The position numbers were made by a program, and so were the translations under genes. This document shows positions 1 through 5,100 of a DNA stretch of 5,100 bases, one piece after another; the stretch's first letter is position 1, and the number at the start of each line of letters is the position of its first letter. The DNA is from Verrucomicrobiales bacterium (GTDB lineage Bacteria; Verrucomicrobiota; Verrucomicrobiia; Limisphaerales; SXQI01), in contig JAQGOX010000320.1 of NCBI GenBank assembly GCA_028293365.1, forward strand, positions 1-5,100, written 5' to 3'. Below the pieces are notes generated by a model that searched no databases, was not told the origin of the DNA, and worked only from the letters and a program-made list of their open reading frames with translations.

Positions 1-1326
1 TACGCTGCTCTCAAGACCAATGGCAGTGCCCCGGGAACTTTCCGGGGAAAAACCGTTTTTGTCGGCGAATTGCCACCATTGACCGCGATGCCGGGAGCGC
101 TGAAGGAGGAATACCGAACGCCTTATACTTTCTGGACGAAGCGTTTTTCTTCCGGGGTGGAGATTCAAGCGACCATGTTTCTGAACTTGATTCGGAACGA
201 TTGGCTAAGACACATATCCGGGTTTTCAGAATTCCTCATCGTCCTGATTGTGGGCGGCGCAGTGGGGTTCGGTTTGGCATCGTTAAGACCGGTGGCGGCC
301 GCTGCAGCAGCAGCCGGCTCGGTATTGCTCATCACAGGCATCGCGATCTTCCTGTTTCGCAGACAACATATCTGGTTTGCCTGGCTTATCCCTGCCGTCG
401 TGCAGACCCCCCTGGCGTTCGCCTGGTCGATTGCGTACAATTCCGTGAAACTCCACATCGAAAAGCGCTTGCTCTCACGCACCCTTGAACTCCATTTATC
501 ACCGCAACGGGTCACCCAAATCCTAAAACGACCCGACCTGCTGCGACCGGGAGCGGAAAAACAGGAAATCAGCATTCTATTCAGTGATATCGCCAACTTT
601 TCAAAAGTAACCGCGCGCATGGACGCCGATGATCTTTTCCGCCTGCTCAATCGCTACTTCCAGGAATCGCTCTCCTGCATCCATGAAACAGACGGCACTG
701 TGGTCAAACTGATCGGCGACGCGATCTTTGCCATCTGGAATGCGCCATTCCCGCAGGCGGACCAGCAAGCGCGAGCTTGCCGTGCCGCGATGCTGTTGCA
801 GGCGCGACTGGTTCAATTCGACAGTGCGTCGCAGGCTTTGCCTCTGCGGACCCGGGTCGGATTGCATACTGGGATCGCTTGTGTCGGTAATGTCGGGAGT
901 ATCGAGCGATTCGATTACACCGCGATAGGCGACTCGGTGAACCTGGCTTCGCGGCTGGAAGGCCTAAACAAGATTCTCGGAACTAATGTTCTTGCGACCC
1001 GGGATATTCAAAAAACCGTTGAAAAGAGCTTTATCAGCCGTCGGGTGGGCTATTTCCGCTTTAAAGGGATGGATCGTATTGTCGAAGTGTTCGAAATGAT
1101 TGGCGAACGCAAAGATGCGGTCGAAGACGAAGAATACTGCCGTATTTTCGAGAAAGCACTGCACCGTTTCCATCGCAAGGATTTCTCGGCTGCGGAAAGT
1201 GGATTTTCAGAAGTTTCCCAATTGCGACCGACCGACGGCCCCACCAAATTCTATCTTTCCAAGATTCGTGAATTTCAAGATTCTCCACGCCCTGATGATT
1301 GGGCTGGAGAAATTCTCCTGAGTTGA
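1..1326 (+). CDS. CHASE2-type membrane adenylate cyclase, class III (5'-truncated by window)
   Basis: The frame is open from base 1, so the gene starts before the window and 441 residues are visible (numbered from base 1). Residues about 14-63 (GKTVFVGE, then GVEIQATMFLNLI) match the end of a CHASE2 extracytoplasmic sensor domain. Three membrane segments follow at about 76-96, 98-119 and 125-147, then a short linker and a class III nucleotide cyclase domain (about 190-345). Expected catalytic residues are present: metal-binding D196 (FSDIANFS) and D240 (GDAIFAIW), transition-state N314 and R318 (NLASRLE). The base-selecting pair is K236 and T307, as in bacterial adenylate cyclases, so cAMP rather than cGMP is the inferred product. 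The C-terminal 70 residues look like a single TPR-like helical pair. The domain appears catalytically intact and cytoplasmic, gated by an external signal of unknown nature. It lies 27 nt before the histidine kinase gene on the same strand, probably in one operon. Confidence 0.92.
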   Translation, partial: YAALKTNGSAPGTFRGKTVFVGELPPLTAMPGALKEEYRTPYTFWTKRFSSGVEIQATMFLNLIRNDWLRHISGFSEFLIVLIVGGAVGFGLASLRPVAAAAAAAGSVLLITGIAIFLFRRQHIWFAWLIPAVVQTPLAFAWSIAYNSVKLHIEKRLLSRTLELHLSPQRVTQILKRPDLLRPGAEKQEISILFSDIANFSKVTARMDADDLFRLLNRYFQESLSCIHETDGTVVKLIGDAIFAIWNAPFPQADQQARACRAAMLLQARLVQFDSASQALPLRTRVGLHTGIACVGNVGSIERFDYTAIGDSVNLASRLEGLNKILGTNVLATRDIQKTVEKSFISRRVGYFRFKGMDRIVEVFEMIGERKDAVEDEEYCRIFEKALHRFHRKDFSAAESGFSEVSQLRPTDGPTKFYLSKIREFQDSPRPDDWAGEILLS

Positions 1327-1339
1327 GAGCATAACGCCG

Positions 1340-1357
1340 ATGAAAATCTGGTTGTGA
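1340..1357 (+). other. Possible five-codon leader ORF (MKIWL) coupled to the kinase start
   Basis: An ATG at 1340 opens a five-codon frame whose TGA (1355-1357) overlaps the proposed GTG start of the histidine kinase as GTGA. A GAGAG at 1325-1329, formed partly by the cyclase stop codon, lies 10 nt upstream and could serve as its ribosome binding site. The kinase GTG has no convincing site of its own and no in-frame ATG. Terminating ribosomes could reinitiate at the GTG. This is inference; short ORFs of this size also arise by chance. Confidence 0.3.
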
Positions 1358-3525
1358 CCCCGTCTTTATTTCGCCAACGCAACGGCTCTTTTTTATGGCT
1401 GCTGATAGCAGCCGTCATTTTGGGCTTCGGACCAATTGCTGAAACTGCTGCAGCAGCCACCACAACTTCCGGGACACAATCCAGGTTGATAACAAGCGCC
1501 AGCGAACTTCTCGACCTTTCGAATGACGAGGCCAAAAAGGAATATCCTGTTGTTCTCCATGGTGTTATCACCTGTTTCGATCAATTCGCCGGACTTTGTT
1601 TTGTGTATGATGGGTCCGCCAGCGTTTACGTCTATGTCACGAGCCTGGTGGAACTGTCCGGCGGTGATGTCGTCGATATCACTGGGGTTTCAGGTTCCGG
1701 CCTTTTTTCACCGATTGCTCAGCGTGTAGTCGTGACACGAGTTGGGAGAACCAACCTTCCTCCTGCGAAACCAGTTACGCTCGACCAAATGGCCAGCGGC
1801 CGCGAAGATTGTCAATTTGTACAGGTGGAAGGCACAATCCAAAAAGAATGGACCGAAAACAACAACCGTTATCTGCAAATGGGTGGAGGTGATAGCGCAC
1901 TGGAGATTTGCCTCCTGCAAGCGGATTCAGCGCCCAAGTCACTCGTCGATTCAAAGGTGCGGGTTCAGGGAGTAGCGATTGCGCGCAGACAGAACAAGAC
2001 GAAGCCCGTGGAAACGCAGCTATTCGTTTCAAAATCTCAACAGATCCAAATACTCGAGCCTGGGGCGTCAGAACCTTTCAATTTGCCGGTTCTGCACAGC
2101 CTCAACCTGATGGATTATTCGCACCGGGGGCGGGCTGAGCACAAGATTCATGTTCGAGGCGCCGTCACAAGCCCGATTCTGGAGAAAACACTTTATATTC
2201 GTGATGAAACAGGTCCAATCAGGGTTGAATTGGACAAGGCCGACGTCGTTGTTTCTGCAGGTGATGTCGTCGATTGCGCGGGGTTTGTGGCGCTCCGATC
2301 TTCTTCCTGCATTATCATAGATGCGGAAATTAAACAGACAAATAAGCGTTTGGAGGTGAAGCCGGTACCAGTAACCTTCATGCAGGCGAACGACGGAAAG
2401 TTCGATAATGACCTGGTGCAGATGGGCGCTACCGTGATTAAGGTCGAATCGAGTTCACCGAATGTATGCGAAATCCTGCTCGACTCGGATCAGCACGCTT
2501 TCCGTGCATACCTGCCCATTTCCGAAAAATCATTGCAAGTTCGCGCCAGGTCGAAAATCGCAATAACTGGCATTTGCCGGGTGTCACAACCTGCATTGTT
2601 CGGGAGCGAGCGTTTTCGAATACTCGGCCGGGGAAAAAACGACCTCGAAATCCTGAGTGGGCCATCATTGTGGCAAGACAGTGGCAGCCCCTGGATGGTT
2701 GGTTTATCGATCGCAGCTCTAGCCGGGGTTGGGAGTGCTGTTTTTGCGCATCGTCGCGTGAAAAAGCAAGACGAAGCCGTGAAGAAAAGGGAGAAGACTT
2801 TAGCCGAAGTTGCCCGGGAGGAAGTCGCCCGCGAGATTGACTCGCGCAGGAAAATCGAACACGAATTGCTTTTGCGCGAACAGCAACTGAATGAATCAAT
2901 TCAAGAGCGCGAGCGCATCGCGAGAGATCTGCACGATGGCTTGATCCAATCGATTTACGCCATCGGCCTGAACATTGAAGACTGCACTTGTGGCGTGCCT
3001 GACACCGCGCCGGAAGTCCGGACCTACCTCGGAAAAATCAAAGGAGACTTAAATCGGGTCATTGAAGACGTACGCAATTTTATTTTGGGAATCGAAAGCA
3101 GCACCGTCACGGGCAGTGAATTTAAGACCGCCCTCAAATCCATGGTTTTGACGATGACTGAGAGCCAGCGAGGGAAAGCCCGAATCGATGTGGATCGCCG
3201 GGCGGCCGAAGAACTCTCTCCAGATCAGGCCACCCAGTTACTGCATGTCGCTCGCGAAGCCATGACGAATTCTCTGCGCCATGCGGATGCTGGCCTGGTG
3301 GTTCTTTCCCTTCTGCGGCATGGTTCGCACATCCGCTTTGAGGTTAGAGACAACGGAAAAGGCTTTAACGCGAATCTCCCGGCTTCCGGCGGGCTGGGTC
3401 TGCGCAATATGGCCGCGCGTGCAGCCGAAATGGGGGCGTCTTACTCTTTAGTCTCCGAACCAGGGGTGGGCACACGAATCGTGCTCGACTTTCAACCTAA
3501 AAAAAGCGTTTCGTCTTCAACATGA
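1354..3525 (+). CDS. Sensor histidine kinase, NarL/DesK type (HisKA_3 + HATPase_c), with periplasmic OB-like sensor region
   Basis: This 723-residue membrane kinase probably senses a periplasmic signal and phosphorylates the response regulator encoded next. A signal peptide or N-terminal anchor spans residues 1-35 (basic RQR, hydrophobic core, AAAA). Residues about 60-430 form a beta-rich region with OB-like repeats: VVLHGVIT from V66 and GGDVVDITG near 103, echoed by HVRGAVT near 266 and GDVVDCAG from G303. One membrane helix (about 447-467) and a charged coiled coil (about 470-520) lead to the HisKA_3 box RIARDLHDGLIQS with phospho-acceptor H527. The ATPase domain shows N639 (REAMTNSLRHA), D666 (DNGKGF) and the glycine box GGLGLRNM from G679, so it should be active. 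The start is GTG at 1354: the frame stops at 1324, no ATG is available, and a later start would destroy the signal peptide. CTG at 1348 is an alternative. The ligand is unknown. Confidence 0.93.
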   Translation: MTPSLFRQRNGSFLWLLIAAVILGFGPIAETAAAATTTSGTQSRLITSASELLDLSNDEAKKEYPVVLHGVITCFDQFAGLCFVYDGSASVYVYVTSLVELSGGDVVDITGVSGSGLFSPIAQRVVVTRVGRTNLPPAKPVTLDQMASGREDCQFVQVEGTIQKEWTENNNRYLQMGGGDSALEICLLQADSAPKSLVDSKVRVQGVAIARRQNKTKPVETQLFVSKSQQIQILEPGASEPFNLPVLHSLNLMDYSHRGRAEHKIHVRGAVTSPILEKTLYIRDETGPIRVELDKADVVVSAGDVVDCAGFVALRSSSCIIIDAEIKQTNKRLEVKPVPVTFMQANDGKFDNDLVQMGATVIKVESSSPNVCEILLDSDQHAFRAYLPISEKSLQVRARSKIAITGICRVSQPALFGSERFRILGRGKNDLEILSGPSLWQDSGSPWMVGLSIAALAGVGSAVFAHRRVKKQDEAVKKREKTLAEVAREEVAREIDSRRKIEHELLLREQQLNESIQERERIARDLHDGLIQSIYAIGLNIEDCTCGVPDTAPEVRTYLGKIKGDLNRVIEDVRNFILGIESSTVTGSEFKTALKSMVLTMTESQRGKARIDVDRRAAEELSPDQATQLLHVAREAMTNSLRHADAGLVVLSLLRHGSHIRFEVRDNGKGFNANLPASGGLGLRNMAARAAEMGASYSLVSEPGVGTRIVLDFQPKKSVSSST

Positions 3526-4151
3526 GTATTCGAGTCTTAATCGTTGACGATCACGAAATGGTACGGGCGGGTCTACGCACTTTGCTTGGTCGATTTCCTT
3601 CCATTACTATTGTTGGAGACGCCGGATCAGTAGAAAGCGCTTTGAAGGAAGCGACGAACCTTAAACCAGACGTGGTCCTTCTCGATATTCGACTCGGCAG
3701 CCAAAGTGGGTTCGAAGTGTGTGCAGGGCTTGCGAAACTCGATCCTGCCCCGCGTGTTCTTGTTCTGACTTCATTTGCGGACGATGATGTGATTTTTCAG
3801 GCTATTCGCGCCGGAGTCGACGGATACGTACTGAAAGATATCGACTCGGCTGCATTGGTAAAAAGCATTGAAACAGTCGCCGCAGGGCAATCGATGCTTG
3901 ATCCGAAGATAACGGCGCGCGTGCTTGGGAGGGTTCGAAACCCATCATCAGCCGAGCCATTAAATTCTTTGTCCCCGCAGGAACGCCGGGTGCTCGCCCT
4001 GGTGGCCCAAGGCAAAACGAATAAAGAAATCGGGATTGCCCTCGGATTGAGTGACAAAACCGTAAAAAACTATTTCGCGAATGTACTCGATAAGTTGAAC
4101 GTGGGGCGCCGGTCGCAGGCGGCCGCGATTTTCGCCGGTAGCACGCGCTGA
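3522..4151 (+). CDS. NarL/FixJ-family response regulator (REC + LuxR-type HTH)
   Basis: This 209-residue transcription factor is the expected phosphorylation partner of the preceding kinase. The receiver domain (1-120) has the acidic pair D9-D10, phospho-acceptor D55 (VVLLDIRLG), switch T83 and conserved K105 (GYVLKD). The LuxR/GerE helix-turn-helix (about 147-205) carries the typical LSPQERRVLALVAQGKTNKEIG and the recognition segment LSDKTVKNYFANVLDKLNV; the latter resembles DevR/DosR-like regulators. Length and all key residues are normal, so it should dimerise and bind DNA on phosphorylation. Its ATG overlaps the kinase stop (ATGA, 3522-3525) with no clear ribosome binding site, which suggests translational coupling and matched expression. 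Its target genes are not shown by the sequence; the inverted repeats in 4573-4642 are possible sites but this is speculation. Confidence 0.96.
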   Translation: MSIRVLIVDDHEMVRAGLRTLLGRFPSITIVGDAGSVESALKEATNLKPDVVLLDIRLGSQSGFEVCAGLAKLDPAPRVLVLTSFADDDVIFQAIRAGVDGYVLKDIDSAALVKSIETVAAGQSMLDPKITARVLGRVRNPSSAEPLNSLSPQERRVLALVAQGKTNKEIGIALGLSDKTVKNYFANVLDKLNVGRRSQAAAIFAGSTR

Positions 4152-4251
4152 ATTACCAACTGACAGAGCTCTGCGGCACTGCAATATCCTCAATCCAATC
4201 TACCTGTTAAAAAAAGGGACTCCTGCGTTCAACACCAGAGTAATCGACCAG
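4152..4251. other. Convergent intergenic gap
   Basis: This 100-nt gap separates the ends of the response regulator (+) and the small minus-strand gene. It holds a 10-bp palindrome CAGAGCTCTG at 4164-4173, 13 nt after the regulator stop, without a T-run on the plus strand, and the weak minus-strand terminator listed separately. No good terminator for the three-gene plus-strand unit is visible. Confidence 0.5.
4209..4241 (-). terminator. Weak candidate intrinsic terminator of the minus-strand gene
   Basis: Read on the minus strand, a stem forms between 4241-4233 and 4227-4219 (ACTCT with GGAGT, a G/A mismatch, then GTG with CGC; loop TTGAA). A run of seven T follows at 4215-4209, after a CCC spacer. 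It begins 11 nt past the stop codon of the 90-residue gene. The mismatch, the wobble pairs and the CCC between stem and T-run make it weak. Confidence 0.35.
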
Positions 4252-4524
4252 TTACTGCGGCCAATTCATCGTAAACAGGCTTGCCTCGCTCTTTTCCATG
4301 GCAAAGGCAACGCCTTTCAAATGCGATGTCACACGCGCAGCCACATCATAGAGTTTATGGTCGGCTACCAAATCTTCGACGAGGAGAAGCCCAGCCGTCC
4401 GTGACAGCCAAATTCGCTCTGGCTCCGCCTGGTGGGCCTTGCAAAAAGCCGCAATGGCATCGCCAATTGCTGACTTTAATTCCCTTTTTTCCCGCTGGGA
4501 GCTCTCGTAATAGCGTTTTGCCAT
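4252..4524 (-). CDS. Small hypothetical protein, 90 residues
   Basis: I do not recognise this family. The protein is soluble-looking, with no signal peptide or membrane segment. A charged N-terminus (MAKRYYESSQREKRELK) leads into a helical stretch (SAIGDAIAAFCKAHQ), a single Cys at about 28, and a mid-section LLLVEDLVADHKLYDVAARVT that looks amphipathic and helical; the C-terminus ends in NWPQ. Composition is protein-like and codon use resembles the neighbours, whereas the overlapping plus-strand frame is rich in Arg, Pro, Ser and His like a shadow. The ATG at 4524 is the only reasonable start, since an in-frame TGA lies two codons upstream. No Shine-Dalgarno is visible; a promoter just upstream suggests a nearly leaderless transcript. 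It converges on the response regulator, so it is not part of that operon. A link to signalling or motility is not shown. Confidence 0.65.
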   Translation of the reverse strand: MAKRYYESSQREKRELKSAIGDAIAAFCKAHQAEPERIWLSRTAGLLLVEDLVADHKLYDVAARVTSHLKGVAFAMEKSEASLFTMNWPQ

Positions 4525-4532
4525 CGGCGATC

Positions 4533-4561
4533 AGTATATCAGGCTTACACCTAGGCGTCCA
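4533..4561 (-). promoter_or_regulatory. Candidate housekeeping-type promoter for the minus-strand gene
   Basis: On the minus strand, TGGACG (4561-4556) and TATACT (4538-4533) stand 17 bp apart, resembling -35 and -10 boxes of a sigma-70-type promoter (4/6 and 5/6 matches). The expected start near 4526 is only about 2 nt before the ATG at 4524, which agrees with the lack of a ribosome binding site. Confidence 0.45.
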
Positions 4562-4572
4562 TAGGTCAGCAG

Positions 4573-4592
4573 CCCTGAAAATGGCGTCAGGG
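4573..4592. repeat. Inverted repeat CCCTGA-N8-TCAGGG
   Basis: A perfect 6-bp inverted repeat with an 8-nt spacer lies 11 bp upstream of the -35 box of the minus-strand gene. No T-run follows on either strand, so it is more likely an operator than a terminator. The binding factor is unknown. Confidence 0.4.
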
Positions 4593-4623
4593 TGGTTTAC
4601 TCATCCCAAAACGTATTCATACT

Positions 4624-4642
4624 ACTTATTTAAGTAATAAGT
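4624..4642. repeat. AT-rich inverted repeat ACTTATT-N5-AATAAGT
   Basis: A perfect 7-bp inverted repeat with the 5-nt spacer TAAGT lies in the AT-rich spacer, about 160 bp upstream of the flagellin promoter and about 65 bp upstream of the minus-strand promoter. The symmetry and size would suit a dimeric regulator; this is inference. Confidence 0.4.
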
Positions 4643-4799
4643 TATCATAATCAATAAGGCTTGGCGACAGAAACACGCTCAAATCACATCAGGTTGAAGC
4701 TCAATACATTACAATCTAAACCGTAAACCCGACTTGATAATCGCATTTTTGAGTATTGCATTACCTCACCCAGTATCCACCAAAAATTAAACATTCGAT

Positions 4800-4826
4800 T
4801 AAACCCTTTTTCAAACCTTCCGATAA
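4800..4826 (+). promoter_or_regulatory. Sigma-28 (FliA/SigD-type) flagellar promoter
   Basis: TAAA at 4800-4803 and TCCGATAA at 4819-4826 are separated by exactly 15 nt. The known sigma-28 consensus is TAAA-N15-GCCGATAA, so 11 of 12 defined positions match. It points at the flagellin gene, a classic sigma-28 target. The expected start lies near 4832-4834, giving a leader of about 127 nt. An 8-bp palindrome, GTAGCTAC (4827-4834), covers the probable start point. Confidence 0.8.
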
Positions 4827-4840
4827 GTAGCTACGTGGCG

Positions 4841-4863
4841 GCTGGCGGCCTTAAAGGGCCAGC
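4841..4863 (+). promoter_or_regulatory. Flagellin leader hairpin 1
   Basis: GCTGGC (4841-4846) pairs with GCCAGC (4858-4863). Inside, after a two-base GG bulge, CCT pairs with AGG around a TAA loop. It is GC-rich, lies about 8 nt from the predicted transcript start and could protect the 5' end of the message. The role is inferred. Confidence 0.55.
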
Positions 4864-4874
4864 GAGGAAAATCG

Positions 4875-4896
4875 GTGAAGCCTCCTACAAGTTCAC
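4875..4896 (+). promoter_or_regulatory. Possible flagellin leader hairpin 2
   Basis: GTGAA (4875-4879) can pair with TTCAC (4892-4896) around a 12-nt loop. The competing pairing GAGG (4864-4867) with CCTC (4881-4884) uses part of that loop, so the two could alternate. Both are short and uncertain. Confidence 0.3.
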
Positions 4897-4898
4897 TA

Positions 4899-4916
4899 CG
4901 CGACATGGATGTCGCG
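4899..4916 (+). promoter_or_regulatory. Candidate CsrA-binding hairpin in the flagellin leader
   Basis: CGCGACA and TGTCGCG form a perfect 7-bp stem closed by the tetraloop TGGA, which places GGA (4907-4909) in the apical loop. The core ACAUGGAUGU differs at one base from the matching part of the published CsrA SELEX consensus RUACARGGAUGU, and GGA in a hairpin loop is the preferred CsrA geometry. It lies 43 nt before the flagellin start codon. CsrA binding is inferred; the fold is read directly from the sequence. Confidence 0.6.
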
Positions 4917-4923
4917 AAAACAA

Positions 4924-4937
4924 ACCCCGCAAGGGGT
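4924..4937 (+). promoter_or_regulatory. GNRA-capped hairpin in the flagellin leader
   Basis: ACCCC (4924-4928) pairs with GGGGT (4933-4937) around a GCAA tetraloop, a stable GNRA cap. It sits between the candidate CsrA hairpin and the ribosome binding site, 7 nt before the GGA at 4945. No T-run follows, so it is not an intrinsic terminator. It may keep the ribosome binding site open or form part of a larger leader fold. Confidence 0.6.
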
Positions 4938-4944
4938 GACTCAT

Positions 4945-4951
4945 GGAAGGG
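4945..4951 (+). promoter_or_regulatory. Flagellin ribosome binding site with embedded GGA
   Basis: GGAAGGG lies 8 nt before the ATG at 4960. It contains a GGA (4945-4947), preceded by CAT, which could act as a second CsrA site. CsrA bound here would block ribosome entry. The GGA motifs at 4907 and 4945 are 38 nt apart. Confidence 0.6.
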
Positions 4952-4959
4952 TCGCAGTT

Positions 4960-5100
4960 ATGGTCATTAATACAAATACGTCCGCAATCAACGGTGCTCG
5001 TCAATTGTCCGACTCGTCCGCGATGTTGAGCAAATCGCTCGCTCGCTTGTCCTCCGGTTCGAAAATCGCCTCTCCCGAGGATGATGCAGCAGGACTGGCT
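4960..5100 (+). CDS. fliC: Flagellin, N-terminal fragment (3'-truncated by window)
   Basis: The first 47 residues of the flagellar filament protein are visible. MVINTNTSAINGARQL is the usual start of the helical D0 region, and SLARLSSGSKIASPEDDAAGLA is the hallmark flagellin N-terminal motif (general form RLSSG.RI.SA.DDAAGLA) that packs in the filament core and is recognised for export. No cleavable signal peptide is expected because flagellins leave by the flagellar type III secretion system. The start is the ATG at 4960, with GGAAGGG 8 nt upstream; the ATG at 4943 is in a different frame. A sigma-28 promoter and a structured leader precede it. It is too early in the protein to tell whether this is the sole or one of several flagellins. 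Confidence 0.93.
   Translation, partial: MVINTNTSAINGARQLSDSSAMLSKSLARLSSGSKIASPEDDAAGLA

Larger units (their letters stand above)
4525..4959. other. 435-nt gene-free regulatory region between divergent genes
   Basis: I see no credible coding sequence here on either strand. The minus-strand promoter lies at the left edge. Bases about 4600-4810 are clearly more AT-rich than the flanking genes and hold a 7-bp inverted repeat and a CAATAC/GTATTG pair. The right third holds the sigma-28 promoter and structured leader of flagellin. The region separates the divergently transcribed 90-residue gene and flagellin. Confidence 0.7.

Noticed and set aside
165..867. Minus-strand frames opposite the cyclase
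   Set aside because: The plus-strand frame carries all cyclase catalytic motifs; the antisense frames have no domain and no start signals.
2438..2899. Long open frames overlapping the kinase gene on the minus strand and in another plus-strand frame (2466-2840)
   Set aside because: They lie wholly inside a well-supported kinase gene, and their compositions (Arg, Ser, Pro rich) are typical of shadow frames.
4164..4173. CAGAGCTCTG palindrome as a terminator of the response regulator gene
   Set aside because: It has no room for a loop and no following T-run.
4281..4637. A 118-codon plus-strand frame opposite the small minus-strand gene
   Set aside because: Its translation is rich in Arg, Pro, Ser and His without a recognisable domain, it has no ribosome binding site, and it overlaps the more protein-like minus-strand frame.
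4663..4678. Possible sigma-54 promoter (GG ... GC)
   Set aside because: The GG and GC are 12 nt apart rather than the required 10, and the flanking consensus is poor.
4820..4875. Long-range stem CCGAT/ATCGG enclosing leader hairpin 1, suggesting a riboswitch P1
   Set aside because: The 5' arm is the -10 box of the sigma-28 promoter and so should not be in the transcript.
4875..4920. Resemblance of GGTGAAGCCTCC and nearby bases to the c-di-GMP-I riboswitch core
   Set aside because: Only a short match is present; the two-stem arrangement and other conserved positions of that class are not visible.
4943..4945. Alternative ATG for flagellin
   Set aside because: It is out of frame with the flagellin motif and overlaps the ribosome binding site.

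Overview
The window carries three co-directional signalling genes, one small unrecognised gene on the opposite strand, and the start of a flagellin gene behind a well-formed leader. The likely host is a motile member of the Verrucomicrobiota. This rests on the OB-like periplasmic sensor region of the histidine kinase, a style I associate with Verrucomicrobiota and some Acidobacteria, and on the style of the flagellin N-terminus (MVINTNT..., SLARLSSGSKI.SPEDDAAGLA). It is inferred from memory of the families, not from a search.

Layout: bases 1-1326 (+) hold the C-terminal part of a CHASE2-type membrane adenylate cyclase, which begins before the window. After 27 nt comes a 723-residue sensor histidine kinase of the NarL/DesK type (1354-3525, +). 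Its stop overlaps the start of a NarL-family response regulator (3522-4151, +) as ATGA. The three genes look like one transcription unit that joins a cyclic-nucleotide enzyme to a two-component system. A 90-residue protein of unknown function lies convergently (4252-4524, -) and appears to be transcribed from a promoter that leaves almost no 5' leader.

Bases 4525-4959 contain no gene that I can support, but they are rich in signals: an inverted repeat next to the minus-strand promoter, an AT-rich stretch with a second inverted repeat, and a near-consensus sigma-28 promoter (TAAA-N15-TCCGATAA, 4800-4826). This is followed by a structured leader of about 127 nt ahead of flagellin (4960 onward). 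The leader contains a 7-bp hairpin presenting GGA in a tetraloop within ACAUGGAUGU, close to the known CsrA binding consensus, and a second GGA inside the Shine-Dalgarno region. The arrangement resembles the two-site CsrA control of Bacillus subtilis hag, and it is the most interesting item in the window.

Taken together, the left part is a sensory module (cAMP production plus phosphorelay) and the right part is a late flagellar gene with apparent sigma-28 and post-transcriptional control. Nothing in the sequence proves that the two parts regulate each other.
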